39,442 nucleotides of DNA. It comes from an uncultured Ruminococcus sp. (GTDB lineage: Bacteria; Bacillota; Clostridia; Oscillospirales; Ruminococcaceae). The stretch is taken from assembly GCF_902762735.1 (NCBI RefSeq), contig NZ_CACWPP010000031.1, forward strand, positions 1 through 39,442, read 5' to 3'. Each line of letters begins with the position of its first letter. The first letter of the stretch is position 1. The notes under the pieces are model-generated. The model was given only the letters and a program-made list of their open reading frames with translations, was not told the DNA's origin and ran no database searches. This document shows positions 24,830 through 33,058 of this stretch, piece by piece. A program made the position numbers and the translations under genes.

Positions 24830-24863
24830 ATAGAAAATATCTATCATATTACGGAGCAAAAAT

Positions 24864-26729
24864 ATGGAAGAAATAAAAAACAAACTCGAAAAGATCTTGC
24901 TTAAAGCAAACAAGCCTGCGCGTTATATCGGCGGTGAGATAGGCAGTGTCATAAAAGACAGGGAAAAAGTCGATGTGCGATTTGCTTTCTGTTTTCCCGA
25001 TACTTACGATGTCGGCATGTCGCATCTCGGTATGAAGATACTGTACGGTCTGAAAAATCAGGTGCCCAACTGGTGGTGTGAGCGAGTGTTCATGCCCGAA
25101 AAGGACTTTGAAACGCTGATGCGCGAAAACGGTATACCGCTTTACGGGCTGGAAAGCCTTGACCCCATAAAGGATTTTGACTTTATAGGTTTCACACTGC
25201 AATATGAGCTTTCTTATAATAATGTACTTCAGATGCTTGACCTTGCGGGACTTCCCGTACTTGCAAGAGAGAGGACTTCGTTGACACCGCTTGTGGTGGG
25301 CGGCGGTCCCTGCGTCTGCAACCCCGAACCGATGAGCGATTTCTTTGACCTGTTCATTCTGGGCGAGGGCGAGGAGGTAAACCTTGAACTGCTGAGATTA
25401 TATGAAAAAATGAAGCCTTCATGTCCTACAAAGGAAGAATTCCTGAGAGAAGCCGCAAAGATAGAGGGCATCTATGTGCCGCGCTTTTACGATGTTGATT
25501 ACAATGAGGACGGCACTGTAAAAAGCATAACGCCAAATGTTCCCGAAGCGCCTGCACGGGTCAGAAAGCGTGTTATCGCTGACTTTGACAAGGTGTATTA
25601 TCCTGACAGCTTTGTTGTGCCTTTCAGCGAGATAGTCCACGACCGCTCGGTGGTAGAGGTGCTTCGCGGCTGTATAAGAGGGTGCAGGTTCTGTCAGGCA
25701 GGATTTATTTACAGACCGTTCCGTGAAAAGAACATTGATACGATAAAAAATGAAACTAAGTCACTGTGCGAGCAGACGGGCTATGAAGAAGTTTCGCTGT
25801 CATCACTTTCCACCAGCGACCACACAAAGATAAACGAACTGCTGACCAGCCTTTCCGAATATACCGACGGCGAGAAAGTAAACCTTGCACTGCCGTCCCT
25901 AAGGCTTGACAGCTTCAATGAAGAACTTCTGGAAAGGATACAGGCTGTACGAAAAAGCGGACTGACTTTCGCACCCGAGGCGGGCACGCAGCGGCTTCGC
26001 GATGTTATAAACAAGAACATTACCGAAGAAGAGATAATGAGTACCTGCAAAATGGCTTTTGAGTGGGGGTATACGCAGGTAAAGCTGTATTTTATGATGG
26101 GTCAGCCCACCGAGACAGATGACGATATACGCGGAATAGCCGAGCTTTCGGACAAGATATTGCAGTTATACTTTGAAACGCCCAAGGAAAAGCGCGGGCG
26201 TTCGGTACAGATAGCAGTATCGACAGCGACATTTGTGCCAAAGCCGTTCACGCCGTTTGAGTTTGAACCGCAGGCGACTGAAGAGCAGATACATCACAAG
26301 CAGGAAGTGCTTAAATCTGCGGTGCGAAGCAAGAAGATACGGCTAAGCCTGCATTATTCCAACACTTCTGTGCTGGAGGCGGTGCTTGCACGCGGCGACA
26401 GACGTGTCGGCAAGGCGATATACGCGGCGTGGAAAAAAGGCTGCTACATGGACAGCTGGGACGAGCATTTTCAGTATGACAAGTGGCTTGAGGCTTTTGC
26501 TGAAACAGGCATAGATACGGCGTTTTACGCAAACCGCACCAGGAGCTACGATGAGGTCGCGCCGTGGTCGCACCTTGATTATCTGGTGTCGCACGAATTT
26601 CTTGTGCGGGAGAATAAAAAGGCTCACCTTGCACAGACCACACGCAACTGCAAAGAAGGCTGTTCGGGCTGTGGTGTAAGACCCGAATGCGGAGGTGTTT
26701 ATTGTGGCGGACAAAAGACTTCAACCTAA
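24864..26729 (+). CDS. B12-binding-like radical SAM protein, TIGR03960 family
   Basis: 621 residues; ATG 24864 follows ACGGAG. The first 200 residues resemble a degenerate cobalamin-binding domain (FCFPDTYDVGMSHLG, VVGGGPCVCNPEP, LGEGEE). The radical SAM core has LRGCIRGCRFCQAGF, with Cys270, Cys274 and Cys277 for the 4Fe-4S cluster; SLSSLSTSDH, LPSLRLDSF and FAPEAGTQRLR follow. The C-terminus ends in a Cys-rich tail (CKEGCSGCGVRPECGG) that may hold a second metal site. In many bacteria this protein is fused to the domain encoded by the next gene, so they surely act together. Members are near-universal in Firmicutes with no proven reaction; the link to rRNA/tRNA or ribosome genes is contextual. 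Confidence 0.88.
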   Translation: MEEIKNKLEKILLKANKPARYIGGEIGSVIKDREKVDVRFAFCFPDTYDVGMSHLGMKILYGLKNQVPNWWCERVFMPEKDFETLMRENGIPLYGLESLDPIKDFDFIGFTLQYELSYNNVLQMLDLAGLPVLARERTSLTPLVVGGGPCVCNPEPMSDFFDLFILGEGEEVNLELLRLYEKMKPSCPTKEEFLREAAKIEGIYVPRFYDVDYNEDGTVKSITPNVPEAPARVRKRVIADFDKVYYPDSFVVPFSEIVHDRSVVEVLRGCIRGCRFCQAGFIYRPFREKNIDTIKNETKSLCEQTGYEEVSLSSLSTSDHTKINELLTSLSEYTDGEKVNLALPSLRLDSFNEELLERIQAVRKSGLTFAPEAGTQRLRDVINKNITEEEIMSTCKMAFEWGYTQVKLYFMMGQPTETDDDIRGIAELSDKILQLYFETPKEKRGRSVQIAVSTATFVPKPFTPFEFEPQATEEQIHHKQEVLKSAVRSKKIRLSLHYSNTSVLEAVLARGDRRVGKAIYAAWKKGCYMDSWDEHFQYDKWLEAFAETGIDTAFYANRTRSYDEVAPWSHLDYLVSHEFLVRENKKAHLAQTTRNCKEGCSGCGVRPECGGVYCGGQKTST

Positions 26730-27411
26730 AAATGTCAATCTGCGCCCCGAACGTTTTGAACGCAGGGTGGTATACGAAAAGTGCGGCAGAGCGAAATATA
26801 TTTCTCACCTTGACCTGATGCGTGCCATGCAGAGGGCGATAAAGCGCTCGAAACTGCCTATCTGGTATACACAGGGCTTCAACCCGCGCATATATATAAT
26901 GTTCCCGCTGACACTCTCGCTGGGATTTGAAAGCAGGGTGGAGGTCATGGATATTGCTTTGCTGGAGGATATTGATTTCGATGAAGTTGTGAAAGCACTT
27001 GACGCGCAGATGCCCGAAGGCATGAGGATAGTCAGCTGTTCTGCGCCTGTCCACAGCCATACGGAGATAACTTATGCCGAGTATATCATAAGGCTGGTCA
27101 CAGACAGGTCTAACGAAGAAACAATGGCACTGTTTGAGGACTTCCTTTCAAAGGATAAGATAGAGATAGAAAAGCGCAGCAAGAAAAAGACAGTCAATAT
27201 CGTTGATATAAGACCTTCGATAGATGTGAAGGGAATGTCGGCAGATGATGACGGTCTTACGCTGAATGTCAGGCTTCCCGCAGGCGGTAATTTCAACCTT
27301 AATGCAAGTGTGGTCGCCGAGACTTTTCTGAATATGTACGGGCTGAAAGCAGAGCTGATTTGTATAGAGCGCACAAAAATCCTGCTGGCAAACGGTGAAA
27401 ATTTTTGCTGA
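26704..27411 (+). CDS. DUF2344 / TIGR03936 protein, partner of the radical SAM protein
   Basis: 235 residues from GTG 26704, placed by GGAGG at 26691-26695; the GTG at 26695 lies within that site. It overlaps the end of the radical SAM gene by 26 bases. YEKCGRAKYISHLDLMRAMQ and WYTQGFNPRIYIMFPLTLSLG are the family hallmark. It occurs either fused to, or directly after, TIGR03960 radical SAM proteins, often near ribosomal protein and ribonuclease genes; here it stands right before rplS. The activity is unknown. Soluble, with no membrane segments. Confidence 0.88.
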   Translation: MADKRLQPKNVNLRPERFERRVVYEKCGRAKYISHLDLMRAMQRAIKRSKLPIWYTQGFNPRIYIMFPLTLSLGFESRVEVMDIALLEDIDFDEVVKALDAQMPEGMRIVSCSAPVHSHTEITYAEYIIRLVTDRSNEETMALFEDFLSKDKIEIEKRSKKKTVNIVDIRPSIDVKGMSADDDGLTLNVRLPAGGNFNLNASVVAETFLNMYGLKAELICIERTKILLANGENFC

Positions 27412-27418
27412 CAGGCTC

Positions 27419-27447
27419 TTGCAAATGCTTGCGTAATATGATATAAT
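27419..27447 (+). promoter_or_regulatory. Promoter for rplS
   Basis: TTGCAA (27419-27424), a 17-base spacer and TATAAT (27442-27447). Transcription would start near 27454, giving an untranslated leader of about 138 nt. Confidence 0.75.
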
Positions 27448-27460
27448 ATTAAAGCATTTG

Positions 27461-27582
27461 AATGACCGTCGGTTTCCCCGACGAGAGTTGATGCCGTGCC
27501 ATAAGGGCAAGACATTGAAAAGGACGGTCCTCTGACTGCATACGTTAATGGCAGTGTATGAACGTCTGTAAATTAAAGGAGG
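27461..27582 (+). promoter_or_regulatory. Structured leader of rplS, candidate L19 leader
   Basis: GACCGTC (27464-27470) can pair with GACGGTC (27523-27529), closing a domain. Within it GTCGG / CCGAC (27468-27472 / 27478-27482) forms a small hairpin that competes for the same bases, and TGCC / GGCA pairs further on. A later hairpin uses CATAC / GTATG before the ribosome binding site. Position and competing stems fit the autoregulatory ribosomal-protein L19 leader described in Firmicutes, where excess L19 represses its own mRNA. The assignment is by context and pairing, not by a model search. Confidence 0.55.
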
Positions 27583-27591
27583 AATTTTAAA

Positions 27592-27933
27592 GTGGACGCT
27601 TTAAAGCAGATCGCACAGGCAAGCATGAAGAAAGATGCACCCGTAGTTAACGTTGGTGATACCGTAAAGGTACATGTTCAGATCACTGAGGGTGACAAGT
27701 CCAGAATACAGGTATTCGAGGGCACAGTTATCGCTAAGAAGCATGGCGGCATCAGCGAGACCTTCACTGTAAGAAGAGTAGCACACGGCTGCGGTATAGA
27801 GAGAGTATTCCCTGTACATTCACCTGCTGTTGCTAAGGTAGAGGTAGTAAGAAGCGGTAAAGTCCGCAGGGCTAAGCTGTACTATCTCCGTGACAGAGTT
27901 GGTAAGGCTGCCAAGGTCAAGGAAGCAAGATAA
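27592..27933 (+). CDS. rplS: Large ribosomal subunit protein L19 (bL19)
   Basis: 113 residues, normal size. GTG start 27592 preceded by a strong AAAGGAGG. Family motifs: [28 protein letters not shown] is replaced here only in detail; [21 protein letters not shown] and [21 protein letters not shown] are typical. L19 sits at the 30S-50S interface. Codon use is more C-ended and uniform than in neighbours, as expected for strong expression. It has its own promoter, leader and terminator and is followed by the secretion and ribosome-assembly genes usual for this locus in Firmicutes. Confidence 0.97.
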   Translation: MDALKQIAQASMKKDAPVVNVGDTVKVHVQITEGDKSRIQVFEGTVIAKKHGGISETFTVRRVAHGCGIERVFPVHSPAVAKVEVVRSGKVRRAKLYYLRDRVGKAAKVKEAR

Positions 27934-27944
27934 TTCTTCTGATA

Positions 27945-27974
27945 AAAGAGTCGGCGTATGTCGGCTCTTTTTGT
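27945..27974 (+). terminator. Rho-independent terminator after rplS
   Basis: AAAGAGTCGGC pairs with GTCGGCTCTTT (two G-T pairs) around a GTAT loop; Ts continue to 27972. It isolates rplS from the lepB operon. Confidence 0.85.
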
Positions 27975-28030
27975 TTATCTGAAAAAGTTTAACAAAATGA
28001 GTATAAAAATCATTTTTTTTGAAAAAACAC

Positions 28031-28059
28031 TTGTAATTTCTGTTTGGATTTGTTATAAT
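28031..28059 (+). promoter_or_regulatory. Promoter for the lepB-rbgA-rnhB block
   Basis: TTGTAA (28031-28036), a 17-base spacer and TATAAT (28054-28059) with TGT extended -10. The leader to the first ATG is about 45 nt. Confidence 0.65.
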
Positions 28060-28109
28060 ATAACCTATATGAGTAATTTCATATTCATACAGAAAAAAGG
28101 AGCATTGTT

Positions 28110-28769
28110 ATGAGCGATAAGACAGATAAGATAAGCGAAGATGAGAAGGAGCTGGGAAAAGTCTCCGAAGAAGAGATAGAGGCTGTAAAAAAGGCTGAGC
28201 CTGATGACATAAAAGAGAAAGAACCGCTTGATCTGAAAAATGAGATACTTGAATGGTTTGAATCTTTTGTGTTCGCTATGCTGATCGTTCAGCTCGTGTT
28301 CATCTTTATTTTCAGGATAGTTATGGTGGACGGCAGGTCGATGAACAATACACTGTCAGACGGTGACAGGCTGATAATGACTCACGTAAATTATACTCCC
28401 GAACGCGATGATATAGTTGTGGTGAACAGCGACGCGGCAGGAAAAATACTTATAAAGCGCGTTATAGGTGTTGAAGGCGATAAGATAGCGATCGACTACA
28501 ACAGCAACCATGTTTATGTCAACGATCAGCTCATCTCCAACGAGCATATCAAGGAGATAATGATAGATAACGGCTATTTTGACCGTACATACATGACCGA
28601 AAACGGCGTGTATGAATATGAAGTACCTGAAAACTGCGTTTTTGTAATGGGCGACAACAGGAATGATTCAAAGGACAGCAGGAGCATTGGCTACGTGCCA
28701 GAAGAGTCCATAATGGGCAAGGCTGTTTTCAGGATATTCCCGCTTAATCAGCTGGGAACTGTCAGCTGA
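28110..28769 (+). CDS. lepB: Signal peptidase I, with a long acidic N-terminal tail
   Basis: 219 residues; ATG follows AAAAAGGAG. A type I signal peptidase removes signal peptides at the outer face of the membrane with a Ser-Lys dyad. Here Ser77 lies in DGRSMNNTL and Lys116 in ILIKRVIG; box E is GDNRNDSKDSRSIG. One membrane helix spans about 52-71 (FVFAMLIVQLVFIFIFRIVM). Residues 1-45 are a highly charged, mostly acidic cytoplasmic tail not seen in the second copy. A second signal peptidase follows two bases after its stop. It is placed between rplS and rbgA, as in many Firmicutes. Confidence 0.93.
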   Translation: MSDKTDKISEDEKELGKVSEEEIEAVKKAEPDDIKEKEPLDLKNEILEWFESFVFAMLIVQLVFIFIFRIVMVDGRSMNNTLSDGDRLIMTHVNYTPERDDIVVVNSDAAGKILIKRVIGVEGDKIAIDYNSNHVYVNDQLISNEHIKEIMIDNGYFDRTYMTENGVYEYEVPENCVFVMGDNRNDSKDSRSIGYVPEESIMGKAVFRIFPLNQLGTVS

Positions 28770-28771
28770 TA

Positions 28772-29338
28772 GTGCAGAATACCGAAAAGTCGGGCAGAGA
28801 TGGCTTGCTTGAGCTTGCAGGCGGTTTTATAGGTGCTGTTTTCGCGGTAATGTTTGTCTTTACTTTTGCGGTAAATCTTGTGAGGGTCGATGGCATCTCA
28901 ATGGAGGATACTCTCTTTGATAACGACAGGCTTATCATAAGGTCGCTGTTTTATAAGCCGAAGAACGGCGATATTGTGGTGTGCAGCAGTGATGCGCTGG
29001 GTGAGCTTATCATCAAGCGGGTGATCGCACTTGGCGGACAGCATGTGATGATCGACTATGAAGCGGGGACGGTCTCGGTCGATGGTGAGGTCTGCGACGA
29101 ACCGTTCCTGAAATATCATGCTTTGAATGACAGCGACAGTTTTGACAAGACCTTTTATAAGCCCGAGAAGGGCGTGTACGAATATGATGTACCCGAGGGA
29201 TACGTGTTCCTGATGGGTGATAACCGCGATCATTCAAATGACAGCAGGAGATTTGGTGCTGTCAGCGAAAATGCGGTGATAGGAAAGGCTGTGTTTCGGT
29301 TTTATTCGGAACGCGCTAAAACAGGTAAGATAAAGTGA
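28772..29338 (+). CDS. Second signal peptidase I, tandem paralogue
   Basis: 188 residues from GTG 28772, two bases after the previous stop; no clear ribosome binding site, so translation is probably coupled to the first copy. One membrane helix at about 15-37. Ser43 in DGISMEDTL and Lys82 in IIKRVIALGG form the catalytic pair; GDNRDHSNDSRRFG is intact, so it should be active. It differs from its neighbour in the N-terminal tail and in the substrate-binding loops between Lys82 and box E, which suggests a separate substrate preference rather than a very recent duplication. Confidence 0.9.
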   Translation: MQNTEKSGRDGLLELAGGFIGAVFAVMFVFTFAVNLVRVDGISMEDTLFDNDRLIIRSLFYKPKNGDIVVCSSDALGELIIKRVIALGGQHVMIDYEAGTVSVDGEVCDEPFLKYHALNDSDSFDKTFYKPEKGVYEYDVPEGYVFLMGDNRDHSNDSRRFGAVSENAVIGKAVFRFYSERAKTGKIK

Positions 29339-29356
29339 TGAAAGGAGGCGGCTGAG

Positions 29357-30250
29357 ATGAGCGAGGCTGCAAAGGTGCAGTGGTTTCCGGGACATATGGC
29401 AAAGACCCGAAGGATAATGGCTTCAAATCTGAAGCTGGTAGATGCGGTGGTGGAGATCACCGATGCAAGGATACCTTATTCCAGCCGTAACCCCGAAATA
29501 AAGAAAATATGCGGGAGCAAGCCGAGAATGGTACTGCTGAACAAGGCGGATTCGGCTGATGCGAATATAACTTCGATGTGGATAGAATACTATAAAAAGC
29601 AGGGTGTTCCCGCACTGGCGACTGACTGCCGCAGCGGACGTAACGTTAACAAATTCTACCCCATGCTGAAAGAACTGCTGAGTGATCAGATAGAAAAATG
29701 GGATACTCGCGGCATGACGGGCAGACCGATAAGAATGATGATAGTCGGGATACCGAATGTGGGCAAGTCATCTTTTATAAACAGACTGGCGGGTGCTAAA
29801 CTGGCAAAGGTCGAGGACAGACCGGGTGTCACACGCGGCAAACAGTGGGTCGCGCTGGATGAGGGCTTTGAACTGCTGGATATGCCCGGTGTTCTGTGGC
29901 CGAAATTCGATGATAAGCTGGTGGGTGAACGTCTGGCGTTCACGGGGGCAGTCAAGGACGTTATACTTGATACCGAGTATCTGGCTTGCAGACTGCTGGA
30001 ATATCTCAATGAAGATTATCCCGAACTGCTGACAGAACGTTACGGTATATCACTTGATGACCTGCCTGAACCGATGGACGAGATGCAGGGCTGTGTCAAA
30101 GGCTATGAACTGCTGGAACGTGTCGGCAGAAAGCGCGGGTTTCTGGTGTCGGGCGGTGAGATAAATACCGAACGCGCCGCAAACACTGTGCTTGATGAAT
30201 TTCGCGGCGGAAAGCTCGGCAGATTGTCGCTTGAAAAGCCGAAGGGGTGA
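29357..30250 (+). CDS. rbgA: Ribosome biogenesis GTPase RbgA (YlqF)
   Basis: 297 residues; ATG 29357 follows AAAGGAGG. It is a circularly permuted GTPase: G4 NKAD (about 61) and G5 come before G1 GIPNVGKSS (about 131-139) and G3 DMPG (about 174). The N-terminal VQWFPGHMAKTRRIM is the RbgA signature. It acts late in 50S assembly, in B. subtilis around L6 and helix 81-83. The C-terminal helical domain ends in the LDEFRGGKLGRLSLE stretch common to the family. Next gene begins four bases after the stop, so it is co-transcribed with rnhB. Confidence 0.95.
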   Translation: MSEAAKVQWFPGHMAKTRRIMASNLKLVDAVVEITDARIPYSSRNPEIKKICGSKPRMVLLNKADSADANITSMWIEYYKKQGVPALATDCRSGRNVNKFYPMLKELLSDQIEKWDTRGMTGRPIRMMIVGIPNVGKSSFINRLAGAKLAKVEDRPGVTRGKQWVALDEGFELLDMPGVLWPKFDDKLVGERLAFTGAVKDVILDTEYLACRLLEYLNEDYPELLTERYGISLDDLPEPMDEMQGCVKGYELLERVGRKRGFLVSGGEINTERAANTVLDEFRGGKLGRLSLEKPKG

Positions 30251-30254
30251 TCTG

Positions 30255-30869
30255 ATGACGCTCAGTGAATTTGATAATGCTTACCGCGATAAGTATGAGG
30301 TGGTATGCGGCTGTGATGAAGCGGGAAGAGGTCCTCTGGCGGGCGATGTTTTTGCAGCGGCGGTGGTCTTTGATAAGGACACTGTTATCGAAGGCATAAA
30401 TGACAGCAAAAAGCTGACTGCCAAAAAGAGGGAAGAGCTTTTTGATGTCATAGTCGATAAGGCACTGGATTTTTCGATACAGTGCGCAACTGTTGAAGAG
30501 ATAGAAAAGTTCAATATTCTCAACTGCGCCATGCTTGCCATGAAGCGCTCGGTAGAGAGCATGAAGATAAAGCCCGATGTCTGCCTGATAGACGGTAATA
30601 AAACGCCTGAGCTTGAGTGTGATGCGATAGCTGTTGTAAAGGGCGATGCACAGTCACAGGCGATAGCGGCGGCTTCGATACTTGCTAAGGTGGCAAGGGA
30701 CAGATATATGACGGAAATGGCGAAGAAGTATCCCGAATGGCAGTTTGAGAAGCACAAGGGCTACGGCACAAAGCTGCACTATCAGATGATAGACAAGTAC
30801 GGCGAAAGTCCGATACACCGCCCCAGCTTTCTGAAAAAGTATTATGCAAAACTTGCAAAGCAGCCGTAG
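30255..30869 (+). CDS. rnhB: Ribonuclease HII
   Basis: 204 residues from ATG 30255 with GAAGGGGTGA upstream; an ATG frame reaching back to 30192 would overlap rbgA by 59 bases and lacks a site. RNase HII cuts RNA in RNA-DNA hybrids and starts removal of single ribonucleotides. The active-site motif CDEAGRGPLAGDV gives Asp21 and Glu22; further acids are in LIDGNK and in VARDRYM. NDSKKLTAKKREEL and HKGYGTKLHYQ are conserved. The last 26 bases overlap yraN. Confidence 0.95.
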   Translation: MTLSEFDNAYRDKYEVVCGCDEAGRGPLAGDVFAAAVVFDKDTVIEGINDSKKLTAKKREELFDVIVDKALDFSIQCATVEEIEKFNILNCAMLAMKRSVESMKIKPDVCLIDGNKTPELECDAIAVVKGDAQSQAIAAASILAKVARDRYMTEMAKKYPEWQFEKHKGYGTKLHYQMIDKYGESPIHRPSFLKKYYAKLAKQP

Positions 30870-31221
30870 CATCGGCGATATAGGTGAGGATCATGTCTGC
30901 GGTTTTCTCAAAGAGAACGGATATGAGATACTTGCACGCAACTTCACAGTAAGGGGCGGCGAGATAGATATTATCGCCTCACAGGGGAACAGACTGGCTT
31001 TCGTTGAGGTCAAGACCCGCAAGGTCGGGGCGCTGACCAGCGGAGAGTCGGCAATAACATATACAAAAAAGCAAAGGCTCATCAAAACGGCAAGGGCTTA
31101 TCTTTACAAAACAAAGATAAAAGCATATTGTCGGTTCGATGTGGCGGTGGTGCATCACGATAACGGCAGAGTGGTATATTTCAAGTATTACCGCGCCGCA
31201 TTTGATGCGAGCAGTAAGTAG
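30844..31221 (+). CDS. yraN: YraN / UPF0102 nuclease-fold protein
   Basis: 125 residues. The ATG lies inside the end of rnhB, with no strong site of its own, as is common for coupled genes. GDIGEDHVCGFLKENGYEIL, GGEIDIIA and FVEVKTRK are the family motifs; together Glu, Asp and the E-x-K triplet form a restriction-endonuclease-like active site. The family is thought to act on DNA or in competence and repair but its role is not settled. It typically follows rnhB, as here. Confidence 0.93.
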   Translation: MQNLQSSRSIGDIGEDHVCGFLKENGYEILARNFTVRGGEIDIIASQGNRLAFVEVKTRKVGALTSGESAITYTKKQRLIKTARAYLYKTKIKAYCRFDVAVVHHDNGRVVYFKYYRAAFDASSK

Positions 31222-31265
31222 TTTCTACCCAAAAAGGGGAAATATAATAGAAGGGTTGTTGTTTT

Positions 31266-32759
31266 ATGTTTTACAGAAGTACAAGAAACAGCGGTGTAAA
31301 TGTTACATCGGCACAGGCTATCGCACAGGGTATATCCGAGGATGGCGGTCTGTTCGTTCCATCCGAGATACCCGCTATCTCGATGGACGATATAAAGAAG
31401 CTGGGTGATATGACCTACGCTGAGAGAGCATTTTTTGTTTTCTCAAAATTCCTGACTGACTACACTGAGGCTGAGATACGCTACTGTGTCGAGGGTGCTT
31501 ACAATACCAAGAATTTTGATACGGAAAATATCGCAGAACTGGCACACCTGTTCGACGGCACTTATATGCTGGAACTGTGGCATGGTCCTACCTGCGCGTT
31601 CAAGGATATGGCGCTTCAGATACTGCCTTATCTGCTGACAACAGCTACCAAGAAGATAAATCTCGACAAGAAGGTCGTTATACTCGTTGCAACTTCGGGC
31701 GACACGGGCAAGGCTGCACTGGAAGGTTTCAAGGACGTTCCGGGCACTGAGATACTGGTATTCTACCCTGATAACGGCGTATCTGCTATGCAGAAGAAGC
31801 AGATGACCACTCAGGAAGGTCAGAATGTCGGCGTATGCGCGATCAAAGGCAACTTCGATGATGCACAGAACGGTGTAAAGGCTATCTTCACTAATAAGGA
31901 GATAGGCGAAAAGCTGGCAGAGAACGGCATGATGTTCTCTTCTGCAAACTCCATAAACTGGGGCAGACTTGCACCTCAGATAATCTACTATGTTTCAAGC
32001 TATGCACAGCTGCTGAAAGACGGTGAGATAGCTGAGGGCGACAAGATCAATATCGTCGTTCCAACAGGCAACTTCGGCAACATTCTGGCAGGCTACTATG
32101 CTAAGAAGATGGGCGTGCCTGTTAACAAGCTGATCTGCGCTTCAAACGCAAACAATGTCCTGACCGATTTCATCAAGACAGGCGTTTATGACAGAAACAG
32201 AAAGTTCTATGCGACTATCTCGCCTTCGATGGATATTCTTATCTCTTCCAACCTTGAAAGACTGCTCTATCATCTCTGCGGCGAGAATGACGCTCAGATC
32301 AGAGAGTGGTTCGGCAAGCTGGCAAGCGAAGGCAGATACGAAGTTACCGATGAGGTGAAGAAGATCCTGGCTGAAGAGTTCTATGCAGGCTGCTGCGATG
32401 ATGAAAAGACTAAGGCTACCATCAAGGAGTACTATGATAAGTATTCTTACACCTGCGACACTCACACTGCTGTGGCTGTTTCGGTATATGAAGAGTATGT
32501 GAAGGCAACAGGCGACAAGACAAAGACTGTTATCGCTTCCACTGCAAGCCCATACAAGTTCAGCGGTTCTGTACTGAGCGCACTGGGCAAGGACAGCGGC
32601 AGTGACGAGTTCACTCTGGTAGAGGAACTGGGCAAGGCTTCGGGCATGCCTATACCTGCATCGCTGGCATCACTTAAAGATAAGGAGATCAGGTTCTCTG
32701 AGGTCATCGCAAAGGACGAAATGAAAGACTTCGTATTCAGAGCGCTGAATGTAAAATAA
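31266..32759 (+). CDS. thrC: Threonine synthase
   Basis: 497 residues, the long form of the enzyme. It converts O-phosphohomoserine to threonine with PLP. Lys113 in TCAFKDMALQ is the PLP-binding lysine, ATSGDTGKAALEGF the phosphate-binding loop, and NINWGRLAPQ-like SINWGRLAPQIIYYV and PTGNFGNILAGYYAKKMG are core motifs. ATG 31266 follows AGAAGGG. The 44 bases before it hold an AT-rich TATAAT but no matching -35, so it may read through from yraN. No T-box leader is present. Codon use is strongly biased to C- and G-ended codons, suggesting high expression. Confidence 0.95.
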   Translation: MFYRSTRNSGVNVTSAQAIAQGISEDGGLFVPSEIPAISMDDIKKLGDMTYAERAFFVFSKFLTDYTEAEIRYCVEGAYNTKNFDTENIAELAHLFDGTYMLELWHGPTCAFKDMALQILPYLLTTATKKINLDKKVVILVATSGDTGKAALEGFKDVPGTEILVFYPDNGVSAMQKKQMTTQEGQNVGVCAIKGNFDDAQNGVKAIFTNKEIGEKLAENGMMFSSANSINWGRLAPQIIYYVSSYAQLLKDGEIAEGDKINIVVPTGNFGNILAGYYAKKMGVPVNKLICASNANNVLTDFIKTGVYDRNRKFYATISPSMDILISSNLERLLYHLCGENDAQIREWFGKLASEGRYEVTDEVKKILAEEFYAGCCDDEKTKATIKEYYDKYSYTCDTHTAVAVSVYEEYVKATGDKTKTVIASTASPYKFSGSVLSALGKDSGSDEFTLVEELGKASGMPIPASLASLKDKEIRFSEVIAKDEMKDFVFRALNVK

Positions 32760-32767
32760 TATATGTA

Positions 32768-32783
32768 CCGCCCGTTCGGGCGG
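32768..32783. terminator. GC-rich hairpin between convergent thrC and the DUF1540 gene
   Basis: CCGCCC / GGGCGG with a GTTC loop, nine bases after thrC and seven before the end of the - strand gene. There is no T run on the + side and only AT-rich sequence on the - side, so termination is likely but not canonical. Confidence 0.5.
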
Positions 32784-32789
32784 CGCAGA

Positions 32790-32963
32790 TCAGTGGCAGC
32801 TGCCGCATGCTTTGAAAGTCTTGCAGACAGTCTCGTCACAGCAGTTCGGGTCGGAACAGGTGCTGCACACCTGTATCCTGCCTGCGGTGCATTCACTGCC
32901 GTTCTGATTGTGGATGCAGTTCTCAACATCGCACTGAATACCGTAGATCTTGTCCTTTTCCAT
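32790..32963 (-). CDS. DUF1540 Cys-rich small protein
   Basis: 57 residues read leftward from ATG at 32963, placed by GGAG 11 bases upstream (AAAAGGAGTGTATAGTC). Longer in-frame starts run through the divergent gene and are implausible. Ten cysteines in a short chain: IQCDVENC, SECTAG, VCSTCSDPNCC, TVCKTF, CGSC. This matches the DUF1540 pattern of clostridial small proteins, probably metal-binding or with structural disulphides; function unknown. It is divergent from the metallophosphoesterase gene and convergent with thrC. Confidence 0.85.
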   Translation of the reverse strand: MEKDKIYGIQCDVENCIHNQNGSECTAGRIQVCSTCSDPNCCDETVCKTFKACGSCH

Positions 32964-33058
32964 GACTATACACTCCTTTTCTTTTGGTAGTGCTAGTGTG
33001 CGCATTTTTGGACCGTTTAATTCAGGAAGATCTTTCCAAAATAGAAAAGGAGTATACA

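Noticed and set aside
31222-31265. Possible T-box or separate promoter for thrC
   Set aside because: The gap is only 44 bases, far too short for a T-box. A TATAAT is present, but no -35 at 15-19 bases.
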